From NCBI RefSeq assembly GCF_003945595.2, contig NW_024104620.1, forward strand, positions 5,153,465-5,217,464: a DNA stretch of 64,000 bases, given 5' to 3'. This document shows, in pieces, positions 35,619 through 51,055 of the stretch. The notes beneath the pieces were generated by a model, which did no database searches, was not told the DNA's origin, and was given only the letters and a program-made list of their open reading frames with translations. The stretch's first letter is position 1. Every line of letters begins with the position of its first letter. The DNA is from Pipra filicauda. Taxonomy: Eukaryota; Chordata; Aves; Passeriformes; Pipridae. The position numbers were made by a program, and so were the translations under genes.

Positions 35619-36308
35619 TGGCTTGGGCATGGGCTGAAATGCCCAACCCAGCATTGGGTGGGAAATATCACACATTCATTTGTCATTGTGCATAGTTAAA
35701 TCAATAGTACAATCAGCAAATGGCACTACTCTGGAGGCACAAAACTCTGCAGAAGCAATCAAAAATTCTTCATTCTCTTCTCCCCCATAAATGGAACAAA
35801 AGCAAGGAAAACAAGCTGGAGAGAAACGAGCAAAGGACACGCTCAGTGCAATAACCATCCCATCCCAGCAATCCACCTAATCTGGACTGGCTCATTAATT
35901 GCTGCTGGGGCTGATGGAGCTTTTCCTTTTGGCTTTCACCTCTCTTCAGAGCTGAAGAATCCAGAATTTTCCCAAGCAATGATTTTGCATTATTTAGGAG
36001 TTGTTTCTGTATCAACAAGCCCGAACTTGAGCCATGCATCAAACTCAACTCTTTCCTTGGCTACAGGGATATCTGGACATTTTTTTACTAATAACAGGGA
36101 ATTTCTGTGATTCGATTTTGTTGTTTCCTCGGGGGGAGGTGGAGCCAGTGCCTGTGAATCAACACTGAATCAGAAGATGAGAGGAACAGCACTACAAATG
36201 CATTTCCAATTGTGTCTTCCCCAAAAAGCCAGTTACACACCGAGGAAACTGGGGAAAACCATCCTCCTGTGCTGCCCCAGGGGCAAAGGATGGTGGTGGC
36301 CATGCTGG

Positions 36309-40766
<4,458 letters not shown>

Positions 40767-41657
40767 ATGCTGCCGTGGCGCCGGAGCAAGTTCGTGCTGG
40801 TGGAAAATGAACGTAAGTGCAAAGGCAAGAGCCTGGGGCCGGGGCTGAGCTACGCGGCGCTGCTGGCCGGGTTCCTGCGCTCCTGCCCGGACCTTCTGCC
40901 CGAGTGTCCCTTGGAGCGGCTGGGCAGCGTCTTCCGCGGGAAGCGCCAGAAAGTGGAGCTCAACAAGGAGGACCCGACGTACACGGTGCGGTACCTGGGC
41001 AACGCCGTGACCCTGCACGCCAAGGGCGAGGGCTGCACCGAGGAGGCGGTGGGCAAGATCTGGGCAAAGAGCGAGGCGGGCGCCGGTGGGGCCAAGATGA
41101 AGCTGACGCTGGGGCCGCAAGGCATCCGGATGACCCCGAGCGAGAAGGGGGCGCGGCGGCCGGGCCACGCGTACCTGCTGCACCGCATCACCTACTGCGC
41201 CGCCGACCGCCGGCACCCCAAGGTGTTCGCCTGGGTGTACCGGCACCAGGTGAAGAACAAGGCCGTGGTGCTGCGCTGCCACGCCGTGCTGGTCTCCAAG
41301 GCCGACAAGGCGCGCGCCATGGCCCTGCTGCTCTACCAGACCTCGGCCTCGGCCTTCAACGAGTTCAAGCGGCTCAAGAGGCAGAGCGATTTCCGCCACG
41401 TCCAGCAGCAGCTCCTGGGCGACGCCATCGTGCCCTTGGTGCCCCTGCGGCGGCTGCTCAACACCAAGTGTCCCTACCGCCCGCCCGCCGAGAGGGCCCG
41501 CTGCGCCCCGCGCCTCAGCTCCATCCTGGAGGAGGACGAGGACGAGGCCTTCGGCCCCGGGGCGCCTCTGGGGGACCCCGGCAGAGCTGCCGTGCTGCGG
41601 CTGGCCAGCGACATGAGGGGGTGCAGCCTGCGCGGCCCCCGGCACCCGCTGTGCTGA
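40767..41657 (+). CDS. FAM43B: FAM43B, PTB/PID-domain protein
   Basis: An intronless gene codes for 296 residues (human 329). The start [15 protein letters not shown] matches the FAM43 family. A phosphotyrosine-binding-like fold covers roughly residues 65-205, with [20 protein letters not shown] at its start and [22 protein letters not shown] and [13 protein letters not shown] later. A basic stretch, then an acidic [13 protein letters not shown], lies near the C-terminus. The function is little known. Assignment to FAM43B rather than FAM43A rests on the position between CDA and MUL1 and on length. The coding sequence is extremely GC-rich, so other frames are open too (302 residues on the minus strand, 392 on plus), but only this frame matches a known family. 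Confidence 0.93.
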   Translation: MLPWRRSKFVLVENERKCKGKSLGPGLSYAALLAGFLRSCPDLLPECPLERLGSVFRGKRQKVELNKEDPTYTVRYLGNAVTLHAKGEGCTEEAVGKIWAKSEAGAGGAKMKLTLGPQGIRMTPSEKGARRPGHAYLLHRITYCAADRRHPKVFAWVYRHQVKNKAVVLRCHAVLVSKADKARAMALLLYQTSASAFNEFKRLKRQSDFRHVQQQLLGDAIVPLVPLRRLLNTKCPYRPPAERARCAPRLSSILEEDEDEAFGPGAPLGDPGRAAVLRLASDMRGCSLRGPRHPLC

Positions 41658-41846
41658 GACCCCCGGTTCAGGGGTCGGGGGCCATCCCCGCGCCCCCAGG
41701 CCGGTGTTGGGACGCTCCTCGGGGGGTGAATCCGGACAAGACGGCGGCTCCCTTACAAGGAAGACACGCTGTGGGGCGGGTGTGGGTTTGCACCCCTTCA
41801 GCCCTGCACATGAACCTGCTCTCGTGCCTCCTCCTCTGCAGTGGCC

Positions 41847-41882
41847 ATAATAATAATAATTATAATAATAATAATAATAAAA
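41847..41882 (+). repeat. FAM43B: (AAT)n microsatellite containing the FAM43B poly(A) signal
   Basis: About eleven AAT units, one interrupted, end in AATAAA at 41876-41881. It lies 190 bases after the FAM43B stop and is followed by a TG-rich stretch, so the microsatellite probably supplies the poly(A) signal. Confidence 0.7.
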
Positions 41883-42076
41883 TTAATGTGTGTTTTCTGC
41901 GGTGTGACGGCGCCTGTGTCTTGCCCGGACGCTGGAGAACGGCAGAGGAAGAGTTAAGCTCGGCACCGAGGCGATTTTGGAGGGGTTTATATTGAATTTA
42001 CCCCCCGAAAAGGAAGCCGAGGAGGGGCTTTCTGCACCCTCCCTGCGGAACCGAGGGCTGGGGAGAGCTGCTCTGC

Positions 42077-42108
42077 GTAGCCATGGCAACTCGATTTTTT
42101 AAATATAG
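42077..42108. promoter_or_regulatory. Palindromic RFX X-box followed by a MEF2-like site
   Basis: GTAGCCATGGCAAC (42077-42090) fits the RFX X-box consensus GTNRCC-N(0-3)-RGYAAC, and TTAAATATAG (42099-42108) fits the MEF2 consensus. They lie 8 bases apart, about 420 bases past FAM43B. This could be a distal element; only the sequence match supports it. Confidence 0.45.
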
Positions 42109-42665
42109 AGCTGGGGGGGCGGCTGTGTCGCCTGCGTCAGGCAGCTGGGAGGGGGGTTTGGCCCCTTGGACCCCCACTGGAAACCATGGCCTTGCCTGCG
42201 GCCCCCCCCATGCCCACCCCAAAATCAGCGCCAAGGCTCCGAAGACCAACGATTTACCGAAAATTGCTGTTTTTTTCTTTTTCTTCCCCTTTTACTGCTT
42301 CCTCAGAATAAGCAATGGAAAGGAGATAGGTGGGGCAGGGAAGGGTCTTGTGTGCCCCCCCCCCCGCCAACAAGGCTGGCAGGGACCTGCCACCCTTACG
42401 TGGCCCTGCATAGGATGGGGGAGAAGGACCTTGCAAAATAGGGCTGGGGGTGCATCCTGAGGCTGAGCCCTTGCTCTGGGGGAGTTCACGGGGTGCTGGT
42501 GCCCCACAGCCCAGTGATGGGGCATAACCCCCCCTCAAGGTGCTATAGGGCTGGAATTTGGGGGCATACCCCAGGGGGGACACACTTTGGTCTGACCCGC
42601 CCCTAAGTTTTGTAGGGTGGTGGGATTTGGGCTACCCCTCATCACCAAAGCACTGTGAGGGTGGT

Positions 42666-42998
42666 CCCCCCCAGCACCCTGGGAGTGTCAGGATTTGGAG
42701 CCAGCTACCAAAATCCTAAGGGATGAATAGCATTTGGGCTAATCCCCCCTTTAGGATTGTGGGGCTGGGGATTGATGTCCCCCCAAGACCCCCGGGGTGG
42801 GATGGGGAAGGACGGGGGGCGCTAGGGATGCTCCCCCCAGCACCCTGGGGGTGTCAGGATTTGGGTCCAGCTATCAAGATCCTAAAAGATGGCTGCGATT
42901 TGAAATAATCCCTTTTTAGGATCTTGTGCGCTGGACCTTGATGTCTCCCCCAAAAACCCTGGGGGGGGTGGGTCCCACCCCGACCCCCACAAATCCCT
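42666..42998. repeat. 166-bp tandem duplication in FAM43B-MUL1 spacer
   Basis: The words 'ccagcaccctggg', 'gtgtcaggatttgg' and 'agctaccaaaatcctaa' recur with the same spacing 166 bases later (42671 and 42837). The rest of 41883-43190 is G- and C-run-rich spacer, with simple repeat-like Gly/Pro-biased frames and no recognised exon. Confidence 0.8.
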
Positions 42999-43192
42999 AA
43001 GGCTGGGGTTTAGCCCCCTGAAGCCGCATGGGGCCAGGATCTGACCCGCCTCCCCCACATATACCCTGTGGGGGGGTATTTTGTGCTCCCCCGTCCCCTC
43101 AACAGAGCTCTGGGAGGTCCCTGCGCCCCCCGCCCGGCCTTGGCGGACCGCGCGTCTCTATGGCAGCGCCGCCGCTGCTAGAGCGCCGCTCC

Positions 43193-43200
43193 TGACGTCA
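43193..43200. promoter_or_regulatory. MUL1: Full CRE palindrome in MUL1 promoter
   Basis: TGACGTCA lies 46 bases before the MUL1 start codon, in a CpG-rich promoter without an obvious TATA box. It would bind CREB/ATF proteins. Confidence 0.65.
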
Positions 43201-43216
43201 TCACCGCGCGCCGGTG

Positions 43217-43230
43217 GTTGCCGTGGTAAC
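43217..43230. promoter_or_regulatory. MUL1: RFX X-box in MUL1 promoter
   Basis: GTTGCCGTGGTAAC is a perfect inverted-repeat X-box 16 bases before the MUL1 start codon and 16 bases after the CRE. The CRE next to the X-box is a known pairing for RFX and CREB factors. Confidence 0.6.
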
Positions 43231-43246
43231 GCGGGGCCCGGAGGCT

Positions 43247-45672
43247 ATGGAGGGCAGCGGGCGGCCCTCGGCCGCACAGGCCGCGCTGTTGGCCGCCAGC
43301 ACTGCCATCACCGCCCTGCTCTACTCCGTGTACCGGCAGAAGGCCCGCGTGGCCCGCGGGCTCGAGGTGGGTGCGAGGGGTGCGGCGAGGGAGCGCACGG
43401 GCCCGGCCCGTAGGCCGCGGCCTGGTCGCACCGGCTGAGCCGCGGCCTCTGTTTGCTCCCCGCAGAGCGCCAGGAGGGTCCAGCTGGACGGAGATCTGCG
43501 GTCGGTGCTGCTGGAGGCTCCCGGGCGCTGCGTGCCCTATGCGGTTATAGAAGGTAGGGGCAGGGCCTGAAGCGGAGCCCCAAATAAGGGGCGGGGGCAC
43601 AATCCTCCCCTTCCCCGCCCCGCAGCTGCTCCTCACTTTGGGGATTTCATCCCTAGCCCCTCGTTCTGTGCCCATGAGTTCATCTTTCCCTCGACAAGTG
43701 GCCACTGACTCCTGTCAGGCAAAACACGGGCTCGCAGCCCTTCTACCCCGTCTGACAATTGTGGAATGGTTTGGGTTGGAAGAGACCTTAAAGCTCATCC
43801 AGTTCTACCCCCTGCCGTGGGCAAAGACACCTTCCACTAGCCCAGGTTGCTCCAACTTGGCCTTGGACACTTCCAGGGATGGGGCAGCCACAGCTTCTCT
43901 GGGCAGCCTGTGCCAGAGCTTCCCCACCCTCACAGGGAAGGGTTCCTTCCCACTATCCCATCTAACCATGCTCTCTGGCAGTGGAAAGCCATTCCCTGTG
44001 TCTTGTCACTCCAGGCCCTTCTCCAAAGTCCCTCTTTTTTCGTTTGTTTTAACAAGCCACTCACTTGCCCCTGGGATTTCCCTTCCAGGTGTGGTGAGGT
44101 CGGTGAAGGAGACCCTGAGCAGCCAGTTTGTGGAGAACTGCAAGGGGGTGGTTCAGAGGCTGACGCTGCAGGAGCACAAGATGGTGTGGAACAGAACCAC
44201 TCACCTCTGGTACGTGCCTGGTGCCCACAAATGGTCTCCTCCCAGCCCACCTGAGGTGCCCTCTGGGGGTCTGACACCCTGAAATGGCCTCAGGTGTGGC
44301 CAGAGTGACCAGGTGCCTCAGAGCTGGACCCCACAGTGGCCCCCCCAGTGACAGCTGCCAAAACAGGGCATGTTTGGCTAATTTTTAGGGCTTTCAGAGC
44401 TCATGGAGGGTCTTAAGAGAAGAGCACATTGAGTAACCCAACGTGGGCAGAGCATTGATCAGCCCCATCTTGTTATGGAGGATGGTATTTCCCAAAAAAC
44501 CCCACTTTCAGAGCAGGAATCAGTTGGATTTGGGTGACTCTGCACCCAGGGGACCTGAGGAAGGTCCCAGAGCTACCTGGCCCACCAGAGCTGTTGAAAC
44601 AAGAGCTTGGTGATGCTCTTTGATGAGCCACTTGATAACACCTATCAAGCTGGGGCATGTGACAGGTGGTGCTTCTCCTCACAGGGCGGTTTGTGACAGC
44701 TGGGAACGCCACAGGGAGGGGATTAGGTGGGACACAACCCTCCCCCAGTGATGGTGGGAGCCCACACTACTTGTAGGAGCTCCGTGAGGGTGGGAGGACC
44801 TCGTGCACACTGGACAGTGCTACGAGGGGGAAGGTGCCCCATCAAATAAACTCTGCTTAAGGCGGAGTCAGTCCGCAGCTGTCAGTCCCCAAAACCCAGT
44901 CGTCCCTTGGGGTGAGGGGAAGCAGGTTCACTTTCCCCCCTTCTCCCTAAGGAATGACTACGAGAAGATCATCCACCAGAGAACCAACACCACCCCCTTC
45001 GAGCTGGTGCCCGCTGAGGACGGCGCCGGCGTCACCGTGCGGGTGGTGAAGCCTCTGGAGGCAGCCGAGCTCAGCCTGGAGACGGTGTACGAGAAATTCC
45101 ACCCCTCTGTCCAGTCCTTCACCGACGTCATCGGCCACTACATCAGCGGGGAGCGCCCCAAGGGCATCCAGGAGACGGAGCAGATGCTGAAGGTGGGCAC
45201 GGCGCTGACCGGGGTGGGAGAGCTGGTGCTGGACAACGCCACCATCAAGCTGCAGCCGCCAAAGCAGGGCATGCCCTACTACCTGAGCGCCGTGGATTTC
45301 GACTCCCTGCTGCAGAAACAGGAGTCCAGTGCCCGCTTCTGGAAAATCCTGACCGTGGTTTTCGGTGCCGCCACCTGCGCCGTCCTCTTCTTCCTCCTGC
45401 GGAAGCAGTACCGGCACCACCGGGAGAGGCAGCACCTCAAGCAGATGCAGGAGGAATTCCGGCAGGCCCAGGAGCGCCTGATGAACGCTGAGGGCGGGGA
45501 CACCCTCAAAAATGCCTGCGTGGTCTGCCTGAGCAGCACCAAATCCTGCGTCTTCCTGGAGTGCGGCCACGTCTGCTCCTGCCACGAGTGCTACCAGGCT
45601 CTCCCCGAGCCCAAAAAGTGCCCCATCTGCAGGCAGGGCATCAGCAGGGTGGTTCCCTTGTACAACAGTTAA
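43247..45672 (+). CDS. MUL1: Mitochondrial E3 ubiquitin ligase 1 (MAPL/MULAN)
   Basis: There are four exons: 43247-43366, 43466-43553, 44089-44209 and 44952-45672. Phases agree, giving 349 residues (human 352). MUL1 is an outer-membrane ubiquitin and SUMO ligase acting on mitofusin, DRP1 and MAVS pathways. The order is: a first transmembrane segment (about 9-28, AAQAALLAASTAITALLYSVY); a conserved intermembrane BAM/GIDE domain with SVKET, NRTTHLWND and GHYISGERPKGIQETEQML; a second transmembrane segment (about 238-257); a coiled coil (RQHLKQMQEEFRQAQERL); and a C3HC4 RING finger (CVVCL to CPICRQ) ending in VPLYNS. The ATG at 43247 gives MEGSGRPS, like human MESGGRPS; an in-frame ATG 33 bases upstream is less likely. 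Confidence 0.96.
43752..44035 (-). mobile_element. CR1 LINE 3' end fragment, MUL1 intron 2
   Basis: A minus-strand CR1 tail starts near 'tgtggaatggtttgggttgg' and goes through 'ttccagggatggggcagcc' to 'tgtgtcttgtcactccagg'. It ends about 50 bases before exon 3. Confidence 0.85.
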
Positions 45673-46251
45673 TTTGTTTGTGGTTCTTGGGAGGGGGGGA
45701 AAGTTTCTTGGCACTTAAAGCTGTCTCTTGCGAAGGGGTTCTTGTCGCCTTGCTGCTTTGGGAGGTGGATTTTGGGGAAGGGGAGGGAGCTTGAGGGAGC
45801 GGGTGCTTTGGCAGACCTGGGTCTGAAAAGGTGATTGTGCAGCTGATCACGTGCATCATGTTGTGCTCTGGAGGCAAAGGGTGAGGTGCTCAGGGGGAGA
45901 TGCAGCTTGAAGCTCTTCTGTTAAAGATTTGGACTCTCAGGGTTTGTGTCATGGTTGCTGAGCCTGTGGTCTCTTGCCTGGCTGATAAAAACGTGGGGAA
46001 AACAAAAATAAGATAGTTTAAGGGTTCTCAGAGGCTGCAGAATTCCTGTAATGCTGCCACACAGCTCCGATGCAGCAGGGGGGTCTGTTGGAGAACTCAT
46101 ATGGGGGGTGTGTGAACATGGGGAATTCTGTGATCCCCCCAAAAAAAAGGGTTTGTGACACCAGGACATGAGGATGGGGAGGTGAGAACACCATGGCTGA
46201 TGGCTGTGCTTGGCTTGAGCTGGGATGGAAAACAGAATGTAAAGCAATAAA
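45673..46251 (+). other. MUL1: MUL1 3' UTR with poly(A) signal
   Basis: No exon was seen. AATAAA at 46246-46251 is the first canonical signal after the stop and gives a 3' UTR of about 0.58 kb. Confidence 0.55.
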
Positions 46252-47879
46252 ATAGGATGAAAAGTGTGTTTGTGTCAGATCATTCCCCGGGGGTGACAGG
46301 GTTGTGCTCCCTGGGGTGGACATGCCATGATGGAGGTCAGGTGAGGGGCTGGGAGCCTGTCCCCCCACACTGGACATGACAGTCACTGCTGTCTCCTTGT
46401 GACACAGGCAGTACCAAACCCCCAAACTAACACAGAAAAGGAAAATTCCCTTCCCTTACTCCCCCGTTTTGCCATAAATCCTGTCTAGTCCCTGCACCCA
46501 AGAGGGTTAACGGACCCAAAGCAATTAACATTTGCTGAGGAGGGCAATTAGAGAAACACTCCTGGGGGTGGGGGAGCCTCCAGGAACAGTCAAAAACCCC
46601 AGGACTGAAGCAGCCCCTGGGATTTGTGGGGAGACCCCTTCACTCCTTCCGACGCCTGAGGGCAGGCAGAGCTGTTCACATCCCCCCAGCACGGATGAAA
46701 AGAAATAGTTTCCCATTGAGTGGCAGGAAAAGCTGAATTTAACACAGAACCGGGTTGTTTCCTTGTTAAACATTAACCAGCCCAGCCCAGCCGGGCGGTG
46801 TCCGAAGGCCGTTCTGGCTCTGTGGCACAACCTGCCAGCTGGAGTTTGAGGAAAAGTGAGTCCTTGGTTGTCCCAGTGCCGGGAAGGGCCACAACCCACT
46901 GGCTGTAGATGGCAGTGGCTGCCCGCCACGGTGAGGCAGCCTGTGAAACACAGAACCCCAGAGGGAAAAGCCAGGATCCAGCTCAAAAATCCACTGTCAA
47001 ACCCAGAATACAGAATCCCTCTTGCTGGAGGAGGCGTCCCCCCCCCTCTCCAGGGGACCAACCACCCCAAAACCCCTCGAAGGGGGCAGCAGGGAGGTCA
47101 CCCCCTCCTCAGACCAGTGCAGGATTTGTCCTCGAGCCTCAACGTTTTGCCTGTGAAACAGAGCCATCAGGCAAAGCCTAAAAATACACTTTGGGGGGGC
47201 TGTGCTTCCCCGTTACCTTTCGCCTCCTGTTTCCAAGCTTTCCCTGTGATATCTCGGGCGTAGCCGCAACCTTATGTAAGGAGCTGACAGCTCGGGGGCG
47301 GGCGGGGGTGCACGGCAGAGGGGCTCCAGGAGCTCAGGATTTCAGCAAACAAGGGGTTTGGAGATAGGAGCAGCACCCCAGTCCTGGCACCACCAGGCAC
47401 TCTGTCCTTCCTGTGCCCTGATCCTGCTTGGCCCCAAAACGAGCCAGGCTCCCAATTCCGGAGAAATCCTGTAACCTCACTCTGAACAAACAGGTTTTTT
47501 GCTGCTGTTCCCACTTGTCCCCCCACCTTGGCTTTGCAGAGATGCCTAAACCCCCTCACACAGACCTGGTCTTTCCCTGAATGGGAGCCCCAACCTTCCC
47601 ATCACTCACTTTGCTGGGCAGTAACCTCGATGACCCACAACGCTGTGGCAACACTGCATGGAAAACCCCTTGGAAAGCCCACAGCGACCCAAAAGGCCCC
47701 CAGGAAAGGCTTGTGCAGGGACATATCCTTGGGACCCACAGCCAAGTGCACTCAGACTCTCCCCGTGTTGCAGCCCCCCACAAAGTGCCAGAAGCCCTGA
47801 GATAGCTCGTTTCTGCTGGTCTCTGCAGGACATACGTGGGGCCGAGCCCAGAATCCCTGAGGACTCGTGCTGGGCTACC
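46252..47879. other. MUL1-CAMK2N1 spacer
   Basis: No gene, RNA or repeat family was recognised. Short AT-richer islands (for example 46500-46560 with 'gcaattaacatttgctgagg') stand out from the GC-rich surroundings and may be conserved regulatory DNA. Confidence 0.4.
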
Positions 47880-48115
47880 TGGGGATGCTGTGGGGCGGCC
47901 CTGGGTTACCTGGGATTTAAACCAGTTACCTCGGTTACCAAGGATGCCAAGGATGCTGTGGGACAGCTCTGAGGTCCCCGGGCATGTTGGGGGGCACCTC
48001 TGGGCTCCCCAAAAGTGCTGTGGGGCAGCCCGGGCTCTCCAGGTGGTTTTGTAGGGCAGCTCCGAGCTCCCCAAGGGTGTCTATTAGGCAGCTCAGAGGT
48101 CTCCCGGGACGCTGC
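47880..48115. repeat. Degenerate minisatellite upstream of CAMK2N1
   Basis: About five or six loose copies of a 40-45 base unit, with the core 'gctgtggggcagc' followed by 'gggctccccaagg', lead directly into the CAMK2N1 CpG island. Confidence 0.7.
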
Positions 48116-48640
48116 GGGGCAGGCGGCGGGGCAGCCCCGGGGATCCCCCGGGGGGTGCGGGATCCAGCCCGCCGGGGCGGTGCCGCCGCCGGTGCCGGGG
48201 GGGCCGAGCCGGTCCCGCCCCCGCCCCGCCCGGTCCCGCCTCCCGCTCCTCTATCGCCGCCGCCGCCGGAGCCGCCGCCGCAGCCGCGGAGCCGCGAAGC
48301 AGCGCCGGCCGGGCCGGGATGTGACGGGGCGGCCGCCCCGCGCCCGCTGCGCCGCTGCCCCGGGCCCGCGGGCCCCGCGCCCCGGGAGGCTGTCGGGGGG
48401 CGGCGGCGGCGGCGGGTCCCCCCCCGCCGCCCCCATGTCGGAGGGGCCGCCCTACGGCGAGGGGCAGCTGGCGGGGGACGCGGCCGTGGGGCAGCTGCCC
48501 TTCCCCGTTCGCCTCCGCGGCGGCGACGGGCTCCTGGCCGGCGGGCAGGGCAAGCGGCCGCCCAAGCTGGGGCAGATCGGCCGCAGCAAGAGAGGTGGGT
48601 GACCGAAAGGGAGCGGGGGGGGGCACCGGGATCTGCCCGG
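48116..48640 (+). promoter_or_regulatory. CAMK2N1: CpG island, CAMK2N1 promoter and 5' UTR
   Basis: More than 500 bases are extremely GC- and CpG-rich, including (GCC)n runs near 48260-48300 and 48400-48430. The region covers the start codon. GC-box-like 'ccgccccgcc' words lie at about 48220-48232. Confidence 0.75.
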
Positions 48641-49713
48641 GATGCGGGGCACGGCCCCCAGGGATGGGGTGGGACGCAGCGGGTACCCCCGCGGGGTGTT
48701 GAGCGGCGCGTCCCGAGGACATTTCCCTCGGGATGCGGGACACTGAGGGACAGGGCGTGATGCACTGGGCGCCCTGAGGGATGTCGGACGTCGTGTGCCA
48801 GGGACCTTTCCCAGGGATGCAGGGCAGCGGGGATCAGCCTCAGAGGTGGGGTATGATGCACTGGGCTCCCTGAGGGATGTCGGGCATCGTGTGCCAGGCA
48901 TCTTCGCTGGGGATGGGGCATCGGAAATCTCACCGGGGTGCAGGAAACATCCCCTGGGGACAGGACATGGTGCACTGGATATCCTGTGGGATGTCAGGCA
49001 TTGTGTCCTAGGGACCTTCCCCAGGGATGCAGGGCAGCAGGGACCAGCCCCAGGGATGGGGTATGATGCACTGGGCTCCCAGAGGGATGCTGGGCATCAT
49101 ATCCCCAAGATCTTCCCCGGGGATGGGGCATTAAGCACCTTTCTGGGAGGCAGGGTAGCAAGAGGCATCCACTGGGACAGGGCATGAAGCACCAGGCTCC
49201 CTGCAGGGTCAGGCATCACATCCCAAGGACTGTCACCAGGGCATCGGGTAGCGGCAACCTTCCCTGGGGACAGGACATTGTACCCTGGGCACTTCACCAG
49301 GGGGTAGGGTAGCAGGGACCTTCCCCAGGGACAGGGTACCATTCCCTAGGGACCATTCCTAGGCCACAGAGGTGAGGGGGACCTTTCCTGGGGACAAGGC
49401 ACCGTGCTCCAAGCCCTTTGTCAGGGCTTCCTCAGGGACAGGGCACCAGGTCCCGTGCCAGGTACCCTCCCTGCAGACAGGACATGGTGCACTGGGTACC
49501 CCGCGGGGTGTCAGGCACCGTGTAGCTTTGCCACCAGCCCCACCAGGGATGTGGGACCCCCCAGAAACCTACCCCGTGGTGACCTTGGGCGAGGGGACCA
49601 CGGCGGCAGAACCTTCCTCACGCTCCTCTTTCTGCTTTCTAGTGGTGATTGAAGACGATAGAATTGACGATGTGCTGCAAAACCTCTCCGAAAAGGCCCC
49701 TCCCGGTGTTTAA
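48435..49713 (+). CDS. CAMK2N1: CaMKII inhibitor, divergent N-terminal half
   Basis: There are two exons (48435-48594 and 49643-49713; phase 1 junction inside an Arg-Val pair), giving 76 residues (human CAMK2N1 78). The protein binds and blocks active CaMKII. The inhibitory core is intact: KRPPKLGQIGRSKR, then VVIEDDRIDDVL, ending SEKAPPGV like human CAMK2N1. The first 40 residues are unusual. The MSE start and a PYG remain, but the segment that reads FSCRLQDTN in other vertebrates appears as FPVRLRGGDG, within Gly-rich, CpG-driven sequence. Position between MUL1 and VWA5B1 favours CAMK2N1 over CAMK2N2. Start choice is supported by MSE and the family length. Confidence 0.9.
48606..49530. repeat. 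Degenerate tandem repeat filling the CAMK2N1 intron
   Basis: The intron is made mostly of loosely repeated words such as 'gggatgtcgggcatcgtgtg', 'ccccagggatgcagggcagc' and 'gggtatgatgcactgggc'. A higher-order period of about 210 bases can be seen: the 'gggacctt..ccagggatgcagg' block occurs at 48801 and again at 49011. Confidence 0.85.
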
Positions 49714-51055
49714 AGCCTCCCTGGGGACGCTGGGCTGAAGCCCGGGGCGGGGAGGGGGGGGGGTCGGTTTACAATGGCAAAAAATAACCCCCCCAGCACC
49801 GCAGCGACCACCCGAGCGAGCACCGGGAGCGCCGTCCTCGCCCTCCTGCAATCCCACAGCACCACCACGGCACGTCCTGCCCTCCGGAGGCGCCTGGAGG
49901 GGAGGGCAGCGAGCGAGGCAGCCCCCAGAAATGAATCAAAAAATAATAAATTAAGAGGGAAAAAATAATATATATATATATAAAATTGGGAAAATAACCA
50001 CCTGCACCAGACCCCCCCACCCCGAGGGATGAACGGAGGTGTCACACCACGGTCTGAGTTACTCGGGATTGCTTTTCTCGGGCTGATGAACCTCGGGCCG
50101 TGCAAAATTTGGGGGGGGTAAGAGGAAAAAAAATGGGGCAGCAAAAAATGGGGGGGGGGAAGGGAGCAGCCCCCGGGGTCTCCCCCCTGGCCAGGGCTGT
50201 TCCCAGCGGGCACCTTGTTTACATTATTTAATCTTGCAAAAATGGATCCGTGCACTTGGATGTACCACGCTATCCCCTTCCGTACGATTTCTTCTTTCTT
50301 TTTCTTTTTTTCTTTTTTTTTATGTTGATGTCTTTGGATGTTGGGAAATTATATAAAATAGATATATATATATATATTTAATTTTAGTCATGTTTTAAGG
50401 TTCTCGATGGGGGGAAAAACCAAAACTTTTATAAAGGGAAGGCCTGGAGGAAGAATTGCTGGTTTATTTTTTAAAGCTTGTACTTCTCGGTTGCTGTGAG
50501 CAAAGGGAAAGATTTTATATGTACAGGGGGGTGGGGGGGACGCTCGGCTTTTCTAACTACATGCAGTCTGTAGTGTGGGTGATCTTGGTTTCTTTTTTTT
50601 TTTCTTATATTGTGGCAGTTTCCTCTCTTTAATAGACTGTATTAAAAATATATATATATATAAAAAAAATTATTTAATGTAATCACAAGAGTGCCAAACA
50701 CTTGGAGATGCTGGAGGGCAGCAATTCCCTCCCCGAGACGAGCAGCACTCGGGGCTTTCTGCTCTTTCTAGGGCTCGGTCGATCTCTCGTGGGATTTTCT
50801 CTGACTTCTCTTTTCTAATCTTTCTTTTTAACTATTTTGCATGATGTGCATATAAAAAAAAAAAAAAAAAGGGGAGAAAAAAAAAAAAAAGCGCCTCCGG
50901 CGCCCAGGCTTGGTTCTTGTTTCTGTTTGCGATTGACTGACAGACCTCAAGGCAGGTTTTTCTTTCCTCCTTTTCTTAAATATTGTGTATGTTGCACTTT
51001 TATCCACTACACAGGGCTATTTCTGCGATGTCCAAATAAAAAAAGAAAATGAAAC
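49714..51055 (+). other. CAMK2N1: CAMK2N1 3' UTR, AU-rich, with poly(A) signal
   Basis: After the stop codon comes AT-rich DNA with long T runs, 'tatatatata' tracts (near 49970, 50365 and 50650) and poly-A runs (50852-50890). It ends at AATAAA (51035-51040). A long AU-rich 3' UTR is typical of this gene. It abruptly leaves the surrounding GC-rich composition. Confidence 0.7.

Noticed and set aside
44947..45714. 255-residue minus-strand frame over MUL1 exon 4
   Set aside because: Antisense shadow of the conserved exon.
47935..48975. 346-residue minus-strand open frame across the CAMK2N1 promoter and intron
   Set aside because: It is antisense to repeats and the CpG island, with low-complexity Arg/Pro/Ala composition.
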